Made by a program: the position numbers and the translations under genes. The notes below the pieces were generated by a model. That model had not been told where the DNA came from, made no database searches, and saw only the letters and a program-made list of their open reading frames with translations. From Undibacterium piscinae (lineage in GTDB: Bacteria; Pseudomonadota; Gammaproteobacteria; Burkholderiales; Burkholderiaceae_D), in NCBI GenBank assembly GCA_003970805.2, contig CP051152.1, forward strand, positions 310,001 to 374,000: 64,000 nucleotides of DNA. The letters are read 5' to 3'. Each line of letters starts with the position of its first letter. Within the stretch, counting starts at the first letter, position 1. Positions 38,232 to 51,657 of the stretch are shown piece after piece.

Positions 38232-39845
38232 ATGACAGTAAAAGTTGCTATCGCCCAAATAAACAGTGTTGTCGGCGACCTTGCGGGAAATGCCGCAAAA
38301 ATTCTTAGCGCAGTACAAAGTGCAGTTGCCTTGCACGCCGATATCGTCGTTACCCCGGAACTCTCCCTGGTTGGATATCCACCGGAAGATCTGCTGTTGC
38401 GTTCCGCTTTTTACAGAAAAGCGAGTGAAACGCTGTTGGAATTGGCGAGAACCTTAGGCCAATTCCCTGATGTGCATGTATTGGTAGGTTATCCGCTGGA
38501 GTCCAATGGTGTTCGATTTAACGCAGTATCAGTCTTGTTAAATGGTCAGGTGGCGCTAAGCTATTGCAAGAGCGAGTTGCCAAATGATACGGTATTTGAC
38601 GAACGACGTTATTTTTCCTCTTCAGAGATTCCAGCGGTTTTTGAGGTCAAGGGTACCAAGTTCGGTATTAACATCTGTGAGGATACCTGGCACCCCGATG
38701 CCCCTCGCAGGGCTAGGGATGCTGGCGCGGAGGTTCTGCTGGTGCCAAATGCCTCGCCGTTTCATATGAGTAAATTGCATTTGCGATTAGACGTAATGCG
38801 TACCAATGTGATTTCGCAAGGAATGTCGCTGGTTTATGCCAATCTGGTAGGTGGGCAGGATGAACTCCTGTTTGACGGAAACTCCTTTGTAATGGGGTTG
38901 GACGGCCAACTCTCCGCTCAGTTAAAGCATTGCCAGTCAGACTTGCAGACAGTCGAGTTTGACCAAGCAAGGCCTTTGATGGGCGATATCGCGAACTCGT
39001 TGTCGACAGAAGCGCAGGTTTATCAGGCTTTGGTATTGGGCGTTCATGACTACGTTACCAAGAACGGTTTTCCTCATGTTTTGATCGGCATGTCCGGCGG
39101 AGTTGATTCTGCACTGACACTTGCCATTGCCGTTGACGCATTGGGGGCGGAGAAGGTTAGGGCTATAATGATGCCATCTCCATATACAGCCGATATCTCT
39201 TTGTTTGATTCTCGTGATATGGTTCGGCGCACCGGAGTCCGGTATGATGAAATCTCTATCAATGACTGTTTTTCTTCGTTCCGGACTACACTGGAGCAAG
39301 AATTTTCAGGCTTGAAGGAAGATGCGACGGAAGAAAATATTCAAGCCAGGATACGTGGCACTATTCTTATGGCTTTATCGAATAAATATGGTTCAATCGT
39401 ATTAACCACCGGCAATAAGAGCGAAATGGCGGTTGGTTACTGCACCTTGTATGGCGATATGGCTGGTGGATTTGCAGTTATTAAAGATATCGCCAAGACA
39501 CTGGTGTACCGACTCTGTGAATATAGAAATAGCTTGTCGGAAGTGATACCTGAGCGCATTTTGACGCGCGCACCTTCCGCTGAGCTAAGACCAGACCAGA
39601 CCGATCAGGATTCCTTGCCGCCCTATGATGTGCTTGATGGAATCATGGCCTTATATATGGAAGAAAACCGTGCGCGCGACGAAATTGTCGCTGCCGGATA
39701 TAGTATCGAAGATGTAGAGCGTATTACGCACCTGATTAAAATTAATGAATATAAACGCCGGCAATCGCCAGTGGGAATAAGAATAACCCACCGGGCATTT
39801 GGCCGGGATTGGCGTTACCCGATTACTTCGAAATTTCGCGATTAG
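38232..39845 (+). CDS. nadE: Glutamine-dependent NAD+ synthetase
   Basis: Amidates nicotinic acid adenine dinucleotide to NAD+ with glutamine and ATP. The N-terminal nitrilase-like glutaminase has the catalytic triad regions TPELSLVGYPPEDLLLR (Glu), YCKSELPNDTVFDERRYF (Lys) and NICEDTWHPD (Cys). The C-terminal synthetase has the ATP-binding loop GMSGGVDSALTLAI and LTTGNKSEMAVGYCTLYGD. At 537 residues it is the standard proteobacterial form. It is followed after 92 nt by glnB, an arrangement common in betaproteobacteria. Confidence 0.97.
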   Translation: MTVKVAIAQINSVVGDLAGNAAKILSAVQSAVALHADIVVTPELSLVGYPPEDLLLRSAFYRKASETLLELARTLGQFPDVHVLVGYPLESNGVRFNAVSVLLNGQVALSYCKSELPNDTVFDERRYFSSSEIPAVFEVKGTKFGINICEDTWHPDAPRRARDAGAEVLLVPNASPFHMSKLHLRLDVMRTNVISQGMSLVYANLVGGQDELLFDGNSFVMGLDGQLSAQLKHCQSDLQTVEFDQARPLMGDIANSLSTEAQVYQALVLGVHDYVTKNGFPHVLIGMSGGVDSALTLAIAVDALGAEKVRAIMMPSPYTADISLFDSRDMVRRTGVRYDEISINDCFSSFRTTLEQEFSGLKEDATEENIQARIRGTILMALSNKYGSIVLTTGNKSEMAVGYCTLYGDMAGGFAVIKDIAKTLVYRLCEYRNSLSEVIPERILTRAPSAELRPDQTDQDSLPPYDVLDGIMALYMEENRARDEIVAAGYSIEDVERITHLIKINEYKRRQSPVGIRITHRAFGRDWRYPITSKFRD

Positions 39846-39904
39846 TGATGCGTATATTCAACGTTCGTGAATGTAAAGATTAAGAAATAAAAATTAAGAA
39901 ATGA

Positions 39905-40277
<373 letters not shown>

Positions 40278-40304
40278 TGTTATTTGAAGCGAATAGATTG
40301 ATTT

Positions 40305-41456
40305 ATGAATGATCGTCGTCTTTTTCTGGGTAAGACTTTAGCTGGCGCCATCGCGCTTTCTTCGGGAAGCGTTGCGTTTGCTGATCCGGGCGTGACTGAT
40401 AGCAAGATAGTTCTAGGGCAATCTGCTGCATTTTCCGGGCCGGCTGCACAACTGGGTATACAGTTGCATGCGGGAGCCAAAGCTTATTTTGATCAAGTCA
40501 ATGCTCACGGTGGTGTGTTCGGCCGCAAGATAGAAATACTTAAGCTTGATGATAAGTATGAGGCCGATCTTGCTGCTGTCAATACAAAAAAGCTGATAGA
40601 GGTGGATGAGGTTTTTGCCTTATTTGGCTATGTCGGCACCCCCACCAGTAATGCCGCTCTGCCTCTGTTTACCAAGGCAAAAGTTCCGTTTTTTGCGCCA
40701 TTCACAGGTGCCCAGTCATTGCGTGAGCCTTTTAACCCACAAATATTTAATATCCGTGCCAGTTATTTTGATGAGACGGAACATTTAGTGGAGCGACTGG
40801 CTCGTACCGGATTGAAAAATATCGCAGTCTTCTATCAGAACGACGCTTACGGTAAGGCGGGTCTGGCCGGAGTTGAGCGCGCCCTGAAAAAAATAAACCT
40901 GCCTATGATCGATGTCGTAACCGTCGAACGTAATAGCATTGATGTTACCAAGGCGGTAGAGAAGCTTCTTCCCAAGCGGCCAGATGTCATTATACAAATC
41001 AGTGCCTACGCCTCATGTGCCGCTTATATTAAGGCGATGCGTAAAGCTGGATATACAGGGCAATTTTATAATGTCTCTTTTGTCGGAAGTAAGGCATTGG
41101 CCGATACCTTGGGTAATGACGGTCCCGGTGTGATTGTTTCACAGGTGGTGCCATTCCCATGGCATTTGGCGACGCCTGTTGTCAGTGAGTACACGAAGGT
41201 AATGAACAAGGCGGGTATCTCTGATTTGAACTTTTCCAGTCTGGAAGGCTTTATTGCCGCCAAGGTGTTTGTCGAGGGTTTGAAGCGGGCTGGGCGTACC
41301 CTGACGAGGGATCGGCTTATTTCTGCGCTTGAGACCATTAATATCGGTAATTACGATATGGGTGGATTCGATGTGGCTTTTTCTCCGTCTAATCACAATG
41401 GTTCGAAATTTGTGGACATGACCGTCATTACCAAAGACTCAAAATTTCGTAACTGA
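40305..41456 (+). CDS. Branched-chain-amino-acid-type ABC transporter periplasmic binding protein
   Basis: A 383-residue secreted protein with a signal peptide carrying a twin Arg (MNDRRLFLGKTLAGAIALSS, cleavage near VAFA-DPG), then a Peripla_BP_6-type type I periplasmic binding fold (KIVLGQSAAFSGPAAQLGIQ, FALFGYVGTPTSNAALPLF, IAVFYQNDAYGKAGLAGVERAL). The ligand is unknown; no permease or ATPase genes lie next to it, so it may be an orphan receptor or serve a distant transporter. Confidence 0.9.
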   Translation: MNDRRLFLGKTLAGAIALSSGSVAFADPGVTDSKIVLGQSAAFSGPAAQLGIQLHAGAKAYFDQVNAHGGVFGRKIEILKLDDKYEADLAAVNTKKLIEVDEVFALFGYVGTPTSNAALPLFTKAKVPFFAPFTGAQSLREPFNPQIFNIRASYFDETEHLVERLARTGLKNIAVFYQNDAYGKAGLAGVERALKKINLPMIDVVTVERNSIDVTKAVEKLLPKRPDVIIQISAYASCAAYIKAMRKAGYTGQFYNVSFVGSKALADTLGNDGPGVIVSQVVPFPWHLATPVVSEYTKVMNKAGISDLNFSSLEGFIAAKVFVEGLKRAGRTLTRDRLISALETINIGNYDMGGFDVAFSPSNHNGSKFVDMTVITKDSKFRN

Positions 41457-41525
41457 TTATGTATCGACGCCCTAAGCCCGACCTGAGCCGGACATGAGCT
41501 GTATCTGAGCTGGATTGGGGTGTGC

Positions 41526-42164
41526 TTATCCTTTTAGTAAAACGATTAAGGCGCCGGAACCGCCATCGGCCGCAGTGGCTTGGCTAAAAGCTAAAACTTC
41601 GTCTTTTTGTATCAGCCAATTCCTTACTTTGCTTTTTAAGACGGGTTCCTTATTCACGGAGCCCAGTCCCTTACCGTGAATGATACGAACGCAACGATTG
41701 CCGTTGCGATTGCATCGGCGCAAAAAATCACCCAGGCTATCGCGCGCCTGATCTCTACGCATGCCGTGCAGGTCGAGTTCAGCCTGAATCACCCAGTGGC
41801 CTTTACGCAATTTTTTTGCGACGTCTATGCCTATACCTTTGCGTGTATAGCTCAGTAAGTCATCGGTCTCTAGCAGGGAGTCCGCGTCAAATTCATCCGA
41901 TAAGGATTCTTGCAGGGCGGCACGCTCATCTGCCAGATGCTGGAAGGGGAGTGGGGCGGGGCGCGGGCTTGTCGCCTGATGCTTGTCTACGGCTTTGAGC
42001 GGCTTTAGCTCACCGACGCTGCTGCGGAAAATATTCGCTTCCAGGTGAGCTTGGCGTTCCCTTTCAAGTCGTTCTGCCTGCGCCTTCTGGCGCGCCTCTT
42101 GTTGCTGCTTTAAATGCAGACCTAATTGCTTTAGGTCTGCAAGATTTTTCAATGGAACAGTCAT
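41526..42164 (-). CDS. Smr/MutS2-domain protein
   Basis: A protein of about 212 residues whose C-terminal part is an Smr domain, with DLHGMRRDQARDSLGDFLRR and the IIHGKGLGS motif of Smr endonucleases. The N-terminal half is a charged Gln/Glu/Arg-rich coiled coil (LKQQQEARQKAQAERLERE). I chose ATG 42164, since earlier codons overlap the trxB end and are not family-like. It is likely a stand-alone Smr (YdaL/SmrA type) nuclease in nucleic-acid metabolism. It sits 17 nt downstream of trxB on the same strand. Confidence 0.9.
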   Translation of the reverse strand: MTVPLKNLADLKQLGLHLKQQQEARQKAQAERLERERQAHLEANIFRSSVGELKPLKAVDKHQATSPRPAPLPFQHLADERAALQESLSDEFDADSLLETDDLLSYTRKGIGIDVAKKLRKGHWVIQAELDLHGMRRDQARDSLGDFLRRCNRNGNRCVRIIHGKGLGSVNKEPVLKSKVRNWLIQKDEVLAFSQATAADGGSGALIVLLKG

Positions 42165-42181
42165 GACGCAATCGGAACTAT

Positions 42182-43201
<1,020 letters not shown>

Positions 43202-43394
43202 TCAAGTGAATTTCCTGCTGAAATCCAGATCTTGATCAATGCCCGAGATTATAGACGAATACACTAAGGCAGGTTAGCGTCGGCAATTTTAACTTGGACT
43301 TAAATGAATATTTTGCAATGAAATAGGACTTACATATAGGTCTAATTTGTGTTTATGTCCTACAATCGTGCTTGGCTGTCTTTTTCTATGATTT

Positions 43395-45719
43395 ATGACT
43401 AATAACAACGAAGCCTACACACGTAATCGCAGCGAAAAAACTGCCCCGCCGATACCAAGCCGTCTCGTCAATTTAATGGCTGAGGTGCGCTGGATCGCGT
43501 TTGCTGCGCTCAGCATTTATCTTATCCTGATCTTATTTACCTATTCCAAGCTTGATCCGGGCTGGTCGCATGCCAGTGAGGTAATGAAATTCCATAATAT
43601 CGGCGGTAAGTTTGGCGCCTGGTTTTCTGATGTGCTGCTATATGTGTTTGGCTTGTCCTCGTGGTGGTTTAGCATAGTGTTAATGCGCTTGGTATGGCAG
43701 GATTACCGGCATCTGGCTACTCAGTTATTGCCCGGTGCCACCAATGAGGTGCATGGCTATGAGAAGATTGTTCAGGTGTTAGGTTTTGCCTTGCTCATGG
43801 CAGGGAGCATGGGAATTGAATTTTTGCGCATGCACACTTTAAAAATAGGCCTGCCATTGGCGCCGGGTGGCGTGTTGGGGGAAATAATCGGCACTGCGGC
43901 GTATACATCGTTCGGCGCAACCGGTTCTACTTTAGTGTTATTGCTCGCATTCGCCTTGGGCTTAAGTTTGTACTTTCATCTGTCATGGCTGCAAGTGGCG
44001 GAAAATGTCGGTGCAGGTATTGAGCTATGTTTTGAATTTATCCAGCGTAAGTATTCGGCACGTCAAGACCGCCGCGTAGGGCATACGGCCGCGGTGAAGC
44101 GCCAGGAAATTGTGGTTCAGGAAAGAGCGAAGATCGTCGAGGCAGCACCGATACGGATAGAGCCGCAAGTGGTCGCGGTACAAAAATCGGAAAGGATAGA
44201 AAAAGAGCGGCAGGTATCCCTGTTTAGCGATATGCCCGATGGTAATTTGCCGCCTTTGTCCTTATTGGATGAGGCACCCGTCACACAGGAAACTGTCAGT
44301 ATAGAAACCTTGGAATTTACCAGCCGCTTGATAGAGAAAAAGCTCTCGGATTTCGGTGTAGATGCAAAAGTGATCGCTGCTTATCCTGGTCCGGTGATTA
44401 CCCGTTATGAGATAGAACCGGCTACCGGTGTCAAAGGTAGCCAGATTGTCGGCTTGGCGCGAGATCTGGCACGATCCCTGTCGCTGACCTCAATTCGCGT
44501 GGTGGAAACTATTCCGGGCAAGAACTATATGGGTTTGGAATTGCCTAACCCCAAGCGCCAGATTGTCCGCCTGACTGAGATTTTGGGTTCAAAAATTTAC
44601 AACGACAGCGCCTCTAGTTTGACCGTGGCGCTGGGCAAGGATATTGCCGGTCATCCGGTAGTCGCAGATCTGGCGAAAATGCCGCATCTGCTGGTTGCCG
44701 GTACTACCGGTTCGGGTAAGTCGGTTGGTATCAATGCGACGATTTTGTCTTTGTTGTATAAGTCAGATCCGAATGACGTAAGGATGATACTGATAGATCC
44801 TAAGATGCTGGAAATGTCCGTGTATGAAGGGATTCCGCACTTGCTTGCGCCGGTCGTCACGGATATGCGTCAGGCGGCGCACGCACTTAACTGGGCAGTG
44901 GCGGAGATGGAGCGGCGTTATAAATTAATGTCCAAGCTGGGGGTTCGTAATCTGGCTGGCTACAATATGAAGATCGCTGAAGCGACGAAACGCGAAGAAC
45001 ATATTCCAAATCCGTTTAGCTTGACACCGGATGCTCCTGAACCACTTGAGATTTTGCCTACCATCGTCATTATTATTGATGAGTTGGCCGACCTGATGAT
45101 GGTGGTCGGTAAAAAGGTGGAAGAGTTGATCGCCAGGATAGCGCAAAAGGCGCGTGCCGCCGGTTTGCACTTGATATTGGCTACCCAGCGCCCATCTGTA
45201 GACGTAATCACCGGTTTGATTAAAGCCAATATTCCTACCCGTATCGCATTTCAGGTCAGTAGCAAGATCGATTCCCGCACTATTCTCGACCAGATGGGGG
45301 CCGAGTCATTATTAGGTATGGGTGATATGCTGTACATGCCGCCAGGTACCGGCCTGCCGGTTCGCGTACATGGCGCTTTCGTTTCGGACGAGGAGGTGCA
45401 CCGCGTAGTGAAGTATTTGAAGGCGCAAGGAGAACCCAATTACATTGAAGGTATTCTTGAAGGCGGCGTGCTGGAAGAGAGTGCCGATGGCATGCCGGCC
45501 GCAGAGGGCGGCAATGAAGCCGATGTCTTGTACGATCAGGCAGTGGCGATCGTACTCAAGAATCGCCGTGCCTCTATCTCTCTGGTGCAGCGTCATTTAC
45601 GGATAGGCTACAATCGCGCCGCGCGCCTGCTTGAACAGATGGAACAAAGCGGGGTGGTTTCGAGTATGCAAACCAATGGTAACCGTGAGATTTTAGTGCC
45701 CGCCGGAAATTCAGAATAA
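43395..45719 (+). CDS. ftsK: DNA translocase FtsK
   Basis: Septal DNA pump that clears chromosomes from the division plane and activates XerCD at dif. The 774-residue protein has four N-terminal membrane helices (within about 20-205), a short linker, and the motor with Walker [17 protein letters not shown], Walker [14 protein letters not shown] and [20 protein letters not shown]. The C-terminal gamma winged-helix ([20 protein letters not shown]) recognises KOPS. The short linker is normal for betaproteobacteria. It is followed by lolA and rarA, as in many proteobacteria. Confidence 0.97.
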   Translation: MTNNNEAYTRNRSEKTAPPIPSRLVNLMAEVRWIAFAALSIYLILILFTYSKLDPGWSHASEVMKFHNIGGKFGAWFSDVLLYVFGLSSWWFSIVLMRLVWQDYRHLATQLLPGATNEVHGYEKIVQVLGFALLMAGSMGIEFLRMHTLKIGLPLAPGGVLGEIIGTAAYTSFGATGSTLVLLLAFALGLSLYFHLSWLQVAENVGAGIELCFEFIQRKYSARQDRRVGHTAAVKRQEIVVQERAKIVEAAPIRIEPQVVAVQKSERIEKERQVSLFSDMPDGNLPPLSLLDEAPVTQETVSIETLEFTSRLIEKKLSDFGVDAKVIAAYPGPVITRYEIEPATGVKGSQIVGLARDLARSLSLTSIRVVETIPGKNYMGLELPNPKRQIVRLTEILGSKIYNDSASSLTVALGKDIAGHPVVADLAKMPHLLVAGTTGSGKSVGINATILSLLYKSDPNDVRMILIDPKMLEMSVYEGIPHLLAPVVTDMRQAAHALNWAVAEMERRYKLMSKLGVRNLAGYNMKIAEATKREEHIPNPFSLTPDAPEPLEILPTIVIIIDELADLMMVVGKKVEELIARIAQKARAAGLHLILATQRPSVDVITGLIKANIPTRIAFQVSSKIDSRTILDQMGAESLLGMGDMLYMPPGTGLPVRVHGAFVSDEEVHRVVKYLKAQGEPNYIEGILEGGVLEESADGMPAAEGGNEADVLYDQAVAIVLKNRRASISLVQRHLRIGYNRAARLLEQMEQSGVVSSMQTNGNREILVPAGNSE

Positions 45720-45784
45720 GACCGGATGATGTGTTTCTTCGGTGACGGCGGCACGAGTGAAACAGTAACTGAACAGGATTTGAT

Positions 45785-46414
45785 GTGAAAAAAAATGTAA
45801 TTAAGCTGGTCGCAATCTTGACGTTGTCCTTGCCACTGCTGGCGCATGCTTCCGCGATTGAGCAGTTCAAGGTATTTGCGGCCAATACCAAGTCGGCAAA
45901 AGGCGAGTTCTTACAGCAGCAAGTGAAGATGGTCGATGGTAGTCCGAAAATCAGCAAAACCGCGGCCGGCACTTTTAGTTTTGCGCGCCCGGGGAAATTC
46001 ATCTGGACTTACCTTAAGCCTTACGAGCAAAACTTGCAGACTGACGGCGATAAATTGTATATCTACGATAAAGATTTGAATCAGGTCACGATACGGGAAT
46101 TGAATGGCGCGCTGGGCGCCAGTCCTGCGGCGATCTTGTTCGGCAACGGCGATCTCGAAAAGAATTTCCATCTCAAGGAAGCTGGCGTCAAGCAGGGAGT
46201 GGAGTGGCTGGAAGCGACCCCCAAAGCCAAAGACAGTCAGTTTGAACATATTGGCATAGGCATGAAAGACGGTCTGCCTTTGGCGCTGGAATTGCGCGAC
46301 AGCTTTGGTCAGGTTTCTCTGGTGACACTGAAGAATGTGGAAAAAAATCTTGCATTCAAAGCGGATCAGTTTAAATTTATTATTCCATCTGGCGCAGATG
46401 TGTCCCGTCAATGA
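45785..46414 (+). CDS. lolA: Outer-membrane lipoprotein carrier protein LolA
   Basis: Periplasmic shuttle that takes lipoproteins from LolCDE to LolB. The GTG start at 45785 gives MKKNVIKLVAILTLSLPLLAHA, a signal peptide; the mature part contains SAKGEFLQQQV, GTFSFARPGKFIWTYLKPYEQ and DLNQVTIRELN, all typical of LolA. 209 residues is normal. It sits between ftsK and rarA and overlaps the rarA start as ATGA. Confidence 0.95.
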   Translation: MKKNVIKLVAILTLSLPLLAHASAIEQFKVFAANTKSAKGEFLQQQVKMVDGSPKISKTAAGTFSFARPGKFIWTYLKPYEQNLQTDGDKLYIYDKDLNQVTIRELNGALGASPAAILFGNGDLEKNFHLKEAGVKQGVEWLEATPKAKDSQFEHIGIGMKDGLPLALELRDSFGQVSLVTLKNVEKNLAFKADQFKFIIPSGADVSRQ

Positions 46415-47706
46415 ACCCTGCATCAAGAAATACCCCGCTGGCCGAGCGCCGGCGCCCCACTAGCATCGATGAGGTGATAGGCCAGCAACATTTGCTGGGC
46501 AAGGGAAAACCCTTGCGTGTTGCGTTCGAATCCGGTGAACCGCATTCGATGATCTTGTGGGGCCCTCCCGGGGTCGGAAAAACCACGCTGGCCAGATTGA
46601 TGGCCGATGCGTTTAACGCTGAATTTATTGCGCTGTCGGCGGTGCTGTCGGGTGTTAAGGACATCCGCGAGGCGGTGGAACGTGCGCAGATTTTGCAGGC
46701 AAATTCACAGCGCCGCACCATCCTGTTTGTCGATGAGGTGCATCGTTTCAATAAAAGCCAGCAAGACGCTTTTTTGCCGCATGTGGAGAGTGGCTTGTTC
46801 ACCTTTATCGGTGCCACCACCGAGAACCCTTCGTTCGAAGTCAATAGCGCCTTGCTGTCACGCGCTTCGGTCTATGTATTGAAATCCTTGGCCGACGAAG
46901 ATTTGTCAACGATGGTGGATAAGGCTTGTGAAGCAGAATTGACCGGTTTGAGTTTTACTCCGGAGGCGAAAGCTAGTCTGATTGCCAGTGCTGACGGTGA
47001 CGGTCGCAAGTTGCTGAATAATCTTGATATTACCGCGCGCGCCGCTGCCGCAAAACAGCTCAGGGAAGTTGATGCCGTATTACTCGCCGAATGTCTGGGC
47101 GATGCCTTGCGACGTTTCGATAAGGGCGGCGATGCCTTTTACGATCAGATCTCTGCCTTGCATAAATCGGTGCGCGGTTCCAATCCCGATGCCGCGCTGT
47201 ATTGGATGGTCAGGATGCTCGACGGCGGCGCTGATCCTCGTTATCTGGCGCGGCGTATCGTCAGGATGGCCAGCGAGGATATCGGCCTGGCTGATCCGCG
47301 CGCGCTGCGTATGACCTTGGATGCGGCCGAAACTTACGAACGCCTTGGTTCTCCCGAGGGCGAATTGGCTTTGGCGCAAGCGGTGATTTACCTCGCTTGT
47401 GCGGCAAAATCAAATGCGGCCTATAAGGCCTACAACGCAGTACGTGCTTTGGTGGCGAAAGATAGCTCACGAACGGTACCCGAGCACCTGCGCAATGCAC
47501 CGACCAAGTTGATGAAAGAACTCGGTTACGGCAAGCTGTATCGTTACGCGCATGATGAGCCAGATGCTTACGCGGCCGGCGAGACTTACCTGCCGGCGGG
47601 CCTGGAAGGGCAGCAATGGTATCGTCCCGTGCCGCGCGGCCTGGAAATAAAAATTGCCGAGAAATTGGCGTATTTGCGAAAACTAGATCGCGACGCTCAA
47701 GGCTGA
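46411..47706 (+). CDS. rarA: Replication-associated recombination protein RarA (MgsA)
   Basis: AAA+ ATPase acting at stalled replication forks. It has Walker A LWGPPGVGKTTLARLMA, Walker B TILFVDEVHRFNKSQQDAFLP, sensor 1 FIGATTENPSFEVNSALLSR and the C-terminal MgsA-type region (DGGADPRYLARRIVRMASEDIG, later APTKLMKELGYGKLYRYAHDEP). At 431 residues it is standard. It is translationally coupled to lolA. Its 3' end overlaps the convergent solute-binding gene by 10 bp. Confidence 0.96.
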   Translation: MNPASRNTPLAERRRPTSIDEVIGQQHLLGKGKPLRVAFESGEPHSMILWGPPGVGKTTLARLMADAFNAEFIALSAVLSGVKDIREAVERAQILQANSQRRTILFVDEVHRFNKSQQDAFLPHVESGLFTFIGATTENPSFEVNSALLSRASVYVLKSLADEDLSTMVDKACEAELTGLSFTPEAKASLIASADGDGRKLLNNLDITARAAAAKQLREVDAVLLAECLGDALRRFDKGGDAFYDQISALHKSVRGSNPDAALYWMVRMLDGGADPRYLARRIVRMASEDIGLADPRALRMTLDAAETYERLGSPEGELALAQAVIYLACAAKSNAAYKAYNAVRALVAKDSSRTVPEHLRNAPTKLMKELGYGKLYRYAHDEPDAYAAGETYLPAGLEGQQWYRPVPRGLEIKIAEKLAYLRKLDRDAQG

Positions 47707-48579
47707 AACCATAATTCGGGCCGGTATTCGGGCCCGGATTTAAAAGCTTTGTTATTCTGAATTAAAGGATTCTTCATCTCAATGACGGTTCTGTGCTTGA
47801 GGTTGGCCTTGGTGATCGATATCTGGTTGTGCTTTTGAAATAAGCTCTCAAAAGTGCCATCTTTAATGGCTATTTCCAGCCCCAGCCTGAGGTCGTTCGC
47901 CAGTTTCGGACGGCGTGGCGTGACGAAGAAATAATACGCGGCCGGGTAGTGCAGAATGATGTAAGGGTCTATGTGCAACCGATGCTTAGGATGGGCGGCA
48001 AATTCACTCCATATTTCGAACATGGATCTCGGAAAAATAATCAAAACGCCCACCTTGTAACATATTAAACAGTGGTTCATAAGAGGTTGAGGTGATTACC
48101 CGTACACCGTTTTCTCGTAAGATGGGAGTGTCGGGCCAGTCATGCTCTTGTCCTGCTGTGTAGGCCTTTAAATCCTGCAAATTTTTGACGTTGGCAAACA
48201 GCTTGGCGTTTTCTTCTTTTACTAATGGTATGCGCCAACCTATCAGCCCCTTATCTATGGGGATTTTGATCGCGATCATCTGTGCTTCGCGCTCGTCGGT
48301 ACCCATGCTCCAGATCAGGTCAACGTTACCGTGTTGAGTCGTCATCTCATAAATTGATCTGGCCTGTTGCATTTTTCCTTCGGTGGGCACCAACCGATAT
48401 TGCGTACCGGAATTTTCCAGCGCGAGCAGCAGTAATTCATGAATATAAGTCTCGTTAGGGTCAATTTCGGCAGATAACCGAGGGAATCGCACGACTTCTG
48501 ATTCCTGACTAATGCTAATGCTGTGGGAGCTAGTCAGAAGCAGGAACGTAGCGATAATGAGCAAATATGTGATGCGCAT
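47697..48579 (-). pseudogene. Periplasmic solute-binding-like protein, frameshifted
   Basis: Two minus-strand frames form one SBP_bac_3-like secreted protein of about 290 residues. The N-terminal frame starts MRITYLLIIATFLLLTSSHS (signal peptide) and continues LIWSMGTDEREAQMIAIKIP to GGRFDYFSE; the second frame then reads PRSMFEIWSEFAAHPKHRL to the end. The frame breaks in an A5 run at 48033-48037 (five T in the coding strand; four restore FDYFPRSMFEIW). It is an orphan gene without permease neighbours; the ligand is unknown. I chose the ATG at 48579. Confidence 0.8.
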
Positions 48580-48689
48580 TGATGATCCCGGATGGTATGG
48601 TGATCGCACCAAAGGTGCATTTGGCAGCGTATTTTGCAGCCATATAGTCGGATTTCAGTATAGCGCAAACCACATTTTATTCTAACAAT

Positions 48690-48714
48690 AAAAAATCGCC
48701 ACCTAGGTGGCGAT
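48690..48714 (-). terminator. Terminator after the aldehyde dehydrogenase gene
   Basis: ATCGCCACCTAGGTGGCGAT is a perfect palindrome, followed on the minus strand by TTTTTA, 29 nt after the stop codon. Confidence 0.85.
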
Positions 48715-48742
48715 GCTGTCTCGTTTACCGTATTGCTAGTAA

Positions 48743-50260
<1,518 letters not shown>

Positions 50261-50428
50261 GAGGTCTCCGCAAAGGCAGTGGCTAAATAAATGGTGAAAT
50301 GCAGGCGAAATGTAAAAAAGAGATCGCAAGAATATACGCTATCGGCGCAATTTCTTGTGATCTCCTGTTGCAATATGTCGTGGTATTTGTTCGTGGTGTG
50401 CGACTATCGCGTAGTTAAAAGTACAAGT

Positions 50429-51520
50429 TTAAAGTGCGTAGTAATGGCCGAAACGATTCGCCAGGAAGTCGTTCAGCGAAGCCTGTTCCTGTCGCACCAT
50501 GCCGTGCTGTGGCAATTTTCCGGTGACGACCATGTCAACCATGGCGCAAATGCCGGAAGCCGTGGTCAATTGTATCGCGGACAGTAATTGTCCATTGACC
50601 ACCTGGCTGTAGATTTTCTTGGCGTAAGACTCTTGTTCGAGACGGCCGTCGCGCATGCCGATGACGCTGACAAATACCAGTACCACGTCTTGTTTTGTCA
50701 TGGGAATGGAGGTCTCCAAGACGTCCTTAAGAATAGGGCGGCGTTCCAACTTACCCAATTCCAAGTCACGGATCAGCATTTTGACGATGTCGCGATGACC
50801 GGGATAGCGCACGGTTTTGTAGTTCAGGTTTTGCACTTTCCCAGACAGGCTTTCGCACAAGGTGCCCAGTCCGCCCGAAGTGTTGAAGGCTTCGTAATCG
50901 ATGCCATCGAGTGAGAAATGTTCGATTTCTTCCAGTGCCGAAGTTTCGCGTAAGTGGCCGTCAACAATCGCTTCACATGGGTTGCAATACTCATTGATCA
51001 GGCCATCAGTGCTCCAGGTCAGGTTGTATTTTAAGGCGTTATTCGGGAAGGTCGGCAGGGCGCCGACACGCATGCTGACGTCACGCAAGGTGTCGAAGCG
51101 TTTGGCGACATCGTTGGCAACGATGGAAATGAAGCCTGGTGCCAGACCGCATTGCGGCACAAACGCGCAATCGGCGCCTTCCGCCAGTTGCTTGACGATG
51201 CGGGTGCTTTCCACGTCTTCGGTCAGGTCAAAGTAATGCGAGTTGGCTGCCTTGGCAGCCCCGGCAATAATCGGTGTCAAAAAATAAGGACAGGCCGATA
51301 AAGTCACCTGATGTCCGCGTATCAGCTCAGTCACTACCTGTTTGTCGCCCAGATCGGCTTGCACGATGCGGGTATTCGGGAAACCGGCTTGCTTGACATA
51401 TTTCAAGCGCTCGGGGTCGCGGTCGGCTACTGTGATCTGATAGTCGCCGCTATGGGATAACAGGTTGAGAATCGCATCGCCGATTTTGCCGGCACCTAGT
51501 AGGATCAGTTTGGTAGTCAT
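50429..51520 (-). CDS. Saccharopine-dehydrogenase-family oxidoreductase (lysine 6-dehydrogenase-like)
   Basis: A 363-residue NAD(P)-dependent enzyme with an N-terminal Rossmann motif (LILLGAGKIGDAILNLLSHS) and a saccharopine-dehydrogenase-type body (LTEDVESTRIVKQLAEGADC, PQCGLAPGFISIVAND). Next to amaB it fits L-lysine 6-dehydrogenase, which yields allysine (or its cyclic piperideine form) for AmaB; saccharopine dehydrogenase itself is the alternative. GGAGACACAA precedes the ATG. It is divergent from the Lrp-type gene with a 137-nt gap. Confidence 0.85.
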   Translation of the reverse strand: MTTKLILLGAGKIGDAILNLLSHSGDYQITVADRDPERLKYVKQAGFPNTRIVQADLGDKQVVTELIRGHQVTLSACPYFLTPIIAGAAKAANSHYFDLTEDVESTRIVKQLAEGADCAFVPQCGLAPGFISIVANDVAKRFDTLRDVSMRVGALPTFPNNALKYNLTWSTDGLINEYCNPCEAIVDGHLRETSALEEIEHFSLDGIDYEAFNTSGGLGTLCESLSGKVQNLNYKTVRYPGHRDIVKMLIRDLELGKLERRPILKDVLETSIPMTKQDVVLVFVSVIGMRDGRLEQESYAKKIYSQVVNGQLLSAIQLTTASGICAMVDMVVTGKLPQHGMVRQEQASLNDFLANRFGHYYAL

Positions 51521-51635
51521 TTGTGTCTCCGGATTATTTTAATTTGAACCAACGGAGTTAGTGTAGAAGCAAGCGCTGTCAGATAATAGAGTGTAAAGTA
51601 TCGTCATAATGTGCAAACGCACTACAATATGACGA

Positions 51636-51653
51636 ACAATTAATTCGAATTGT
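51636..51653 (+). promoter_or_regulatory. Possible Lrp-type operator between the lysine genes and the regulator
   Basis: ACAATT-AATTCG-AATTGT, an inverted repeat with 6-bp arms and a 6-nt spacer, sits 5 nt before the regulator ATG in the divergent intergenic region. Autoregulation by an Lrp-type protein is common; no sequence-specific match is claimed. Confidence 0.35.
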
Positions 51654-51657
51654 GCAT

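Noticed and set aside
47697..48612. Two separate small genes on the minus strand
   Set aside because: The two frames join into one solute-binding protein at a five-base run; neither half is a complete protein.
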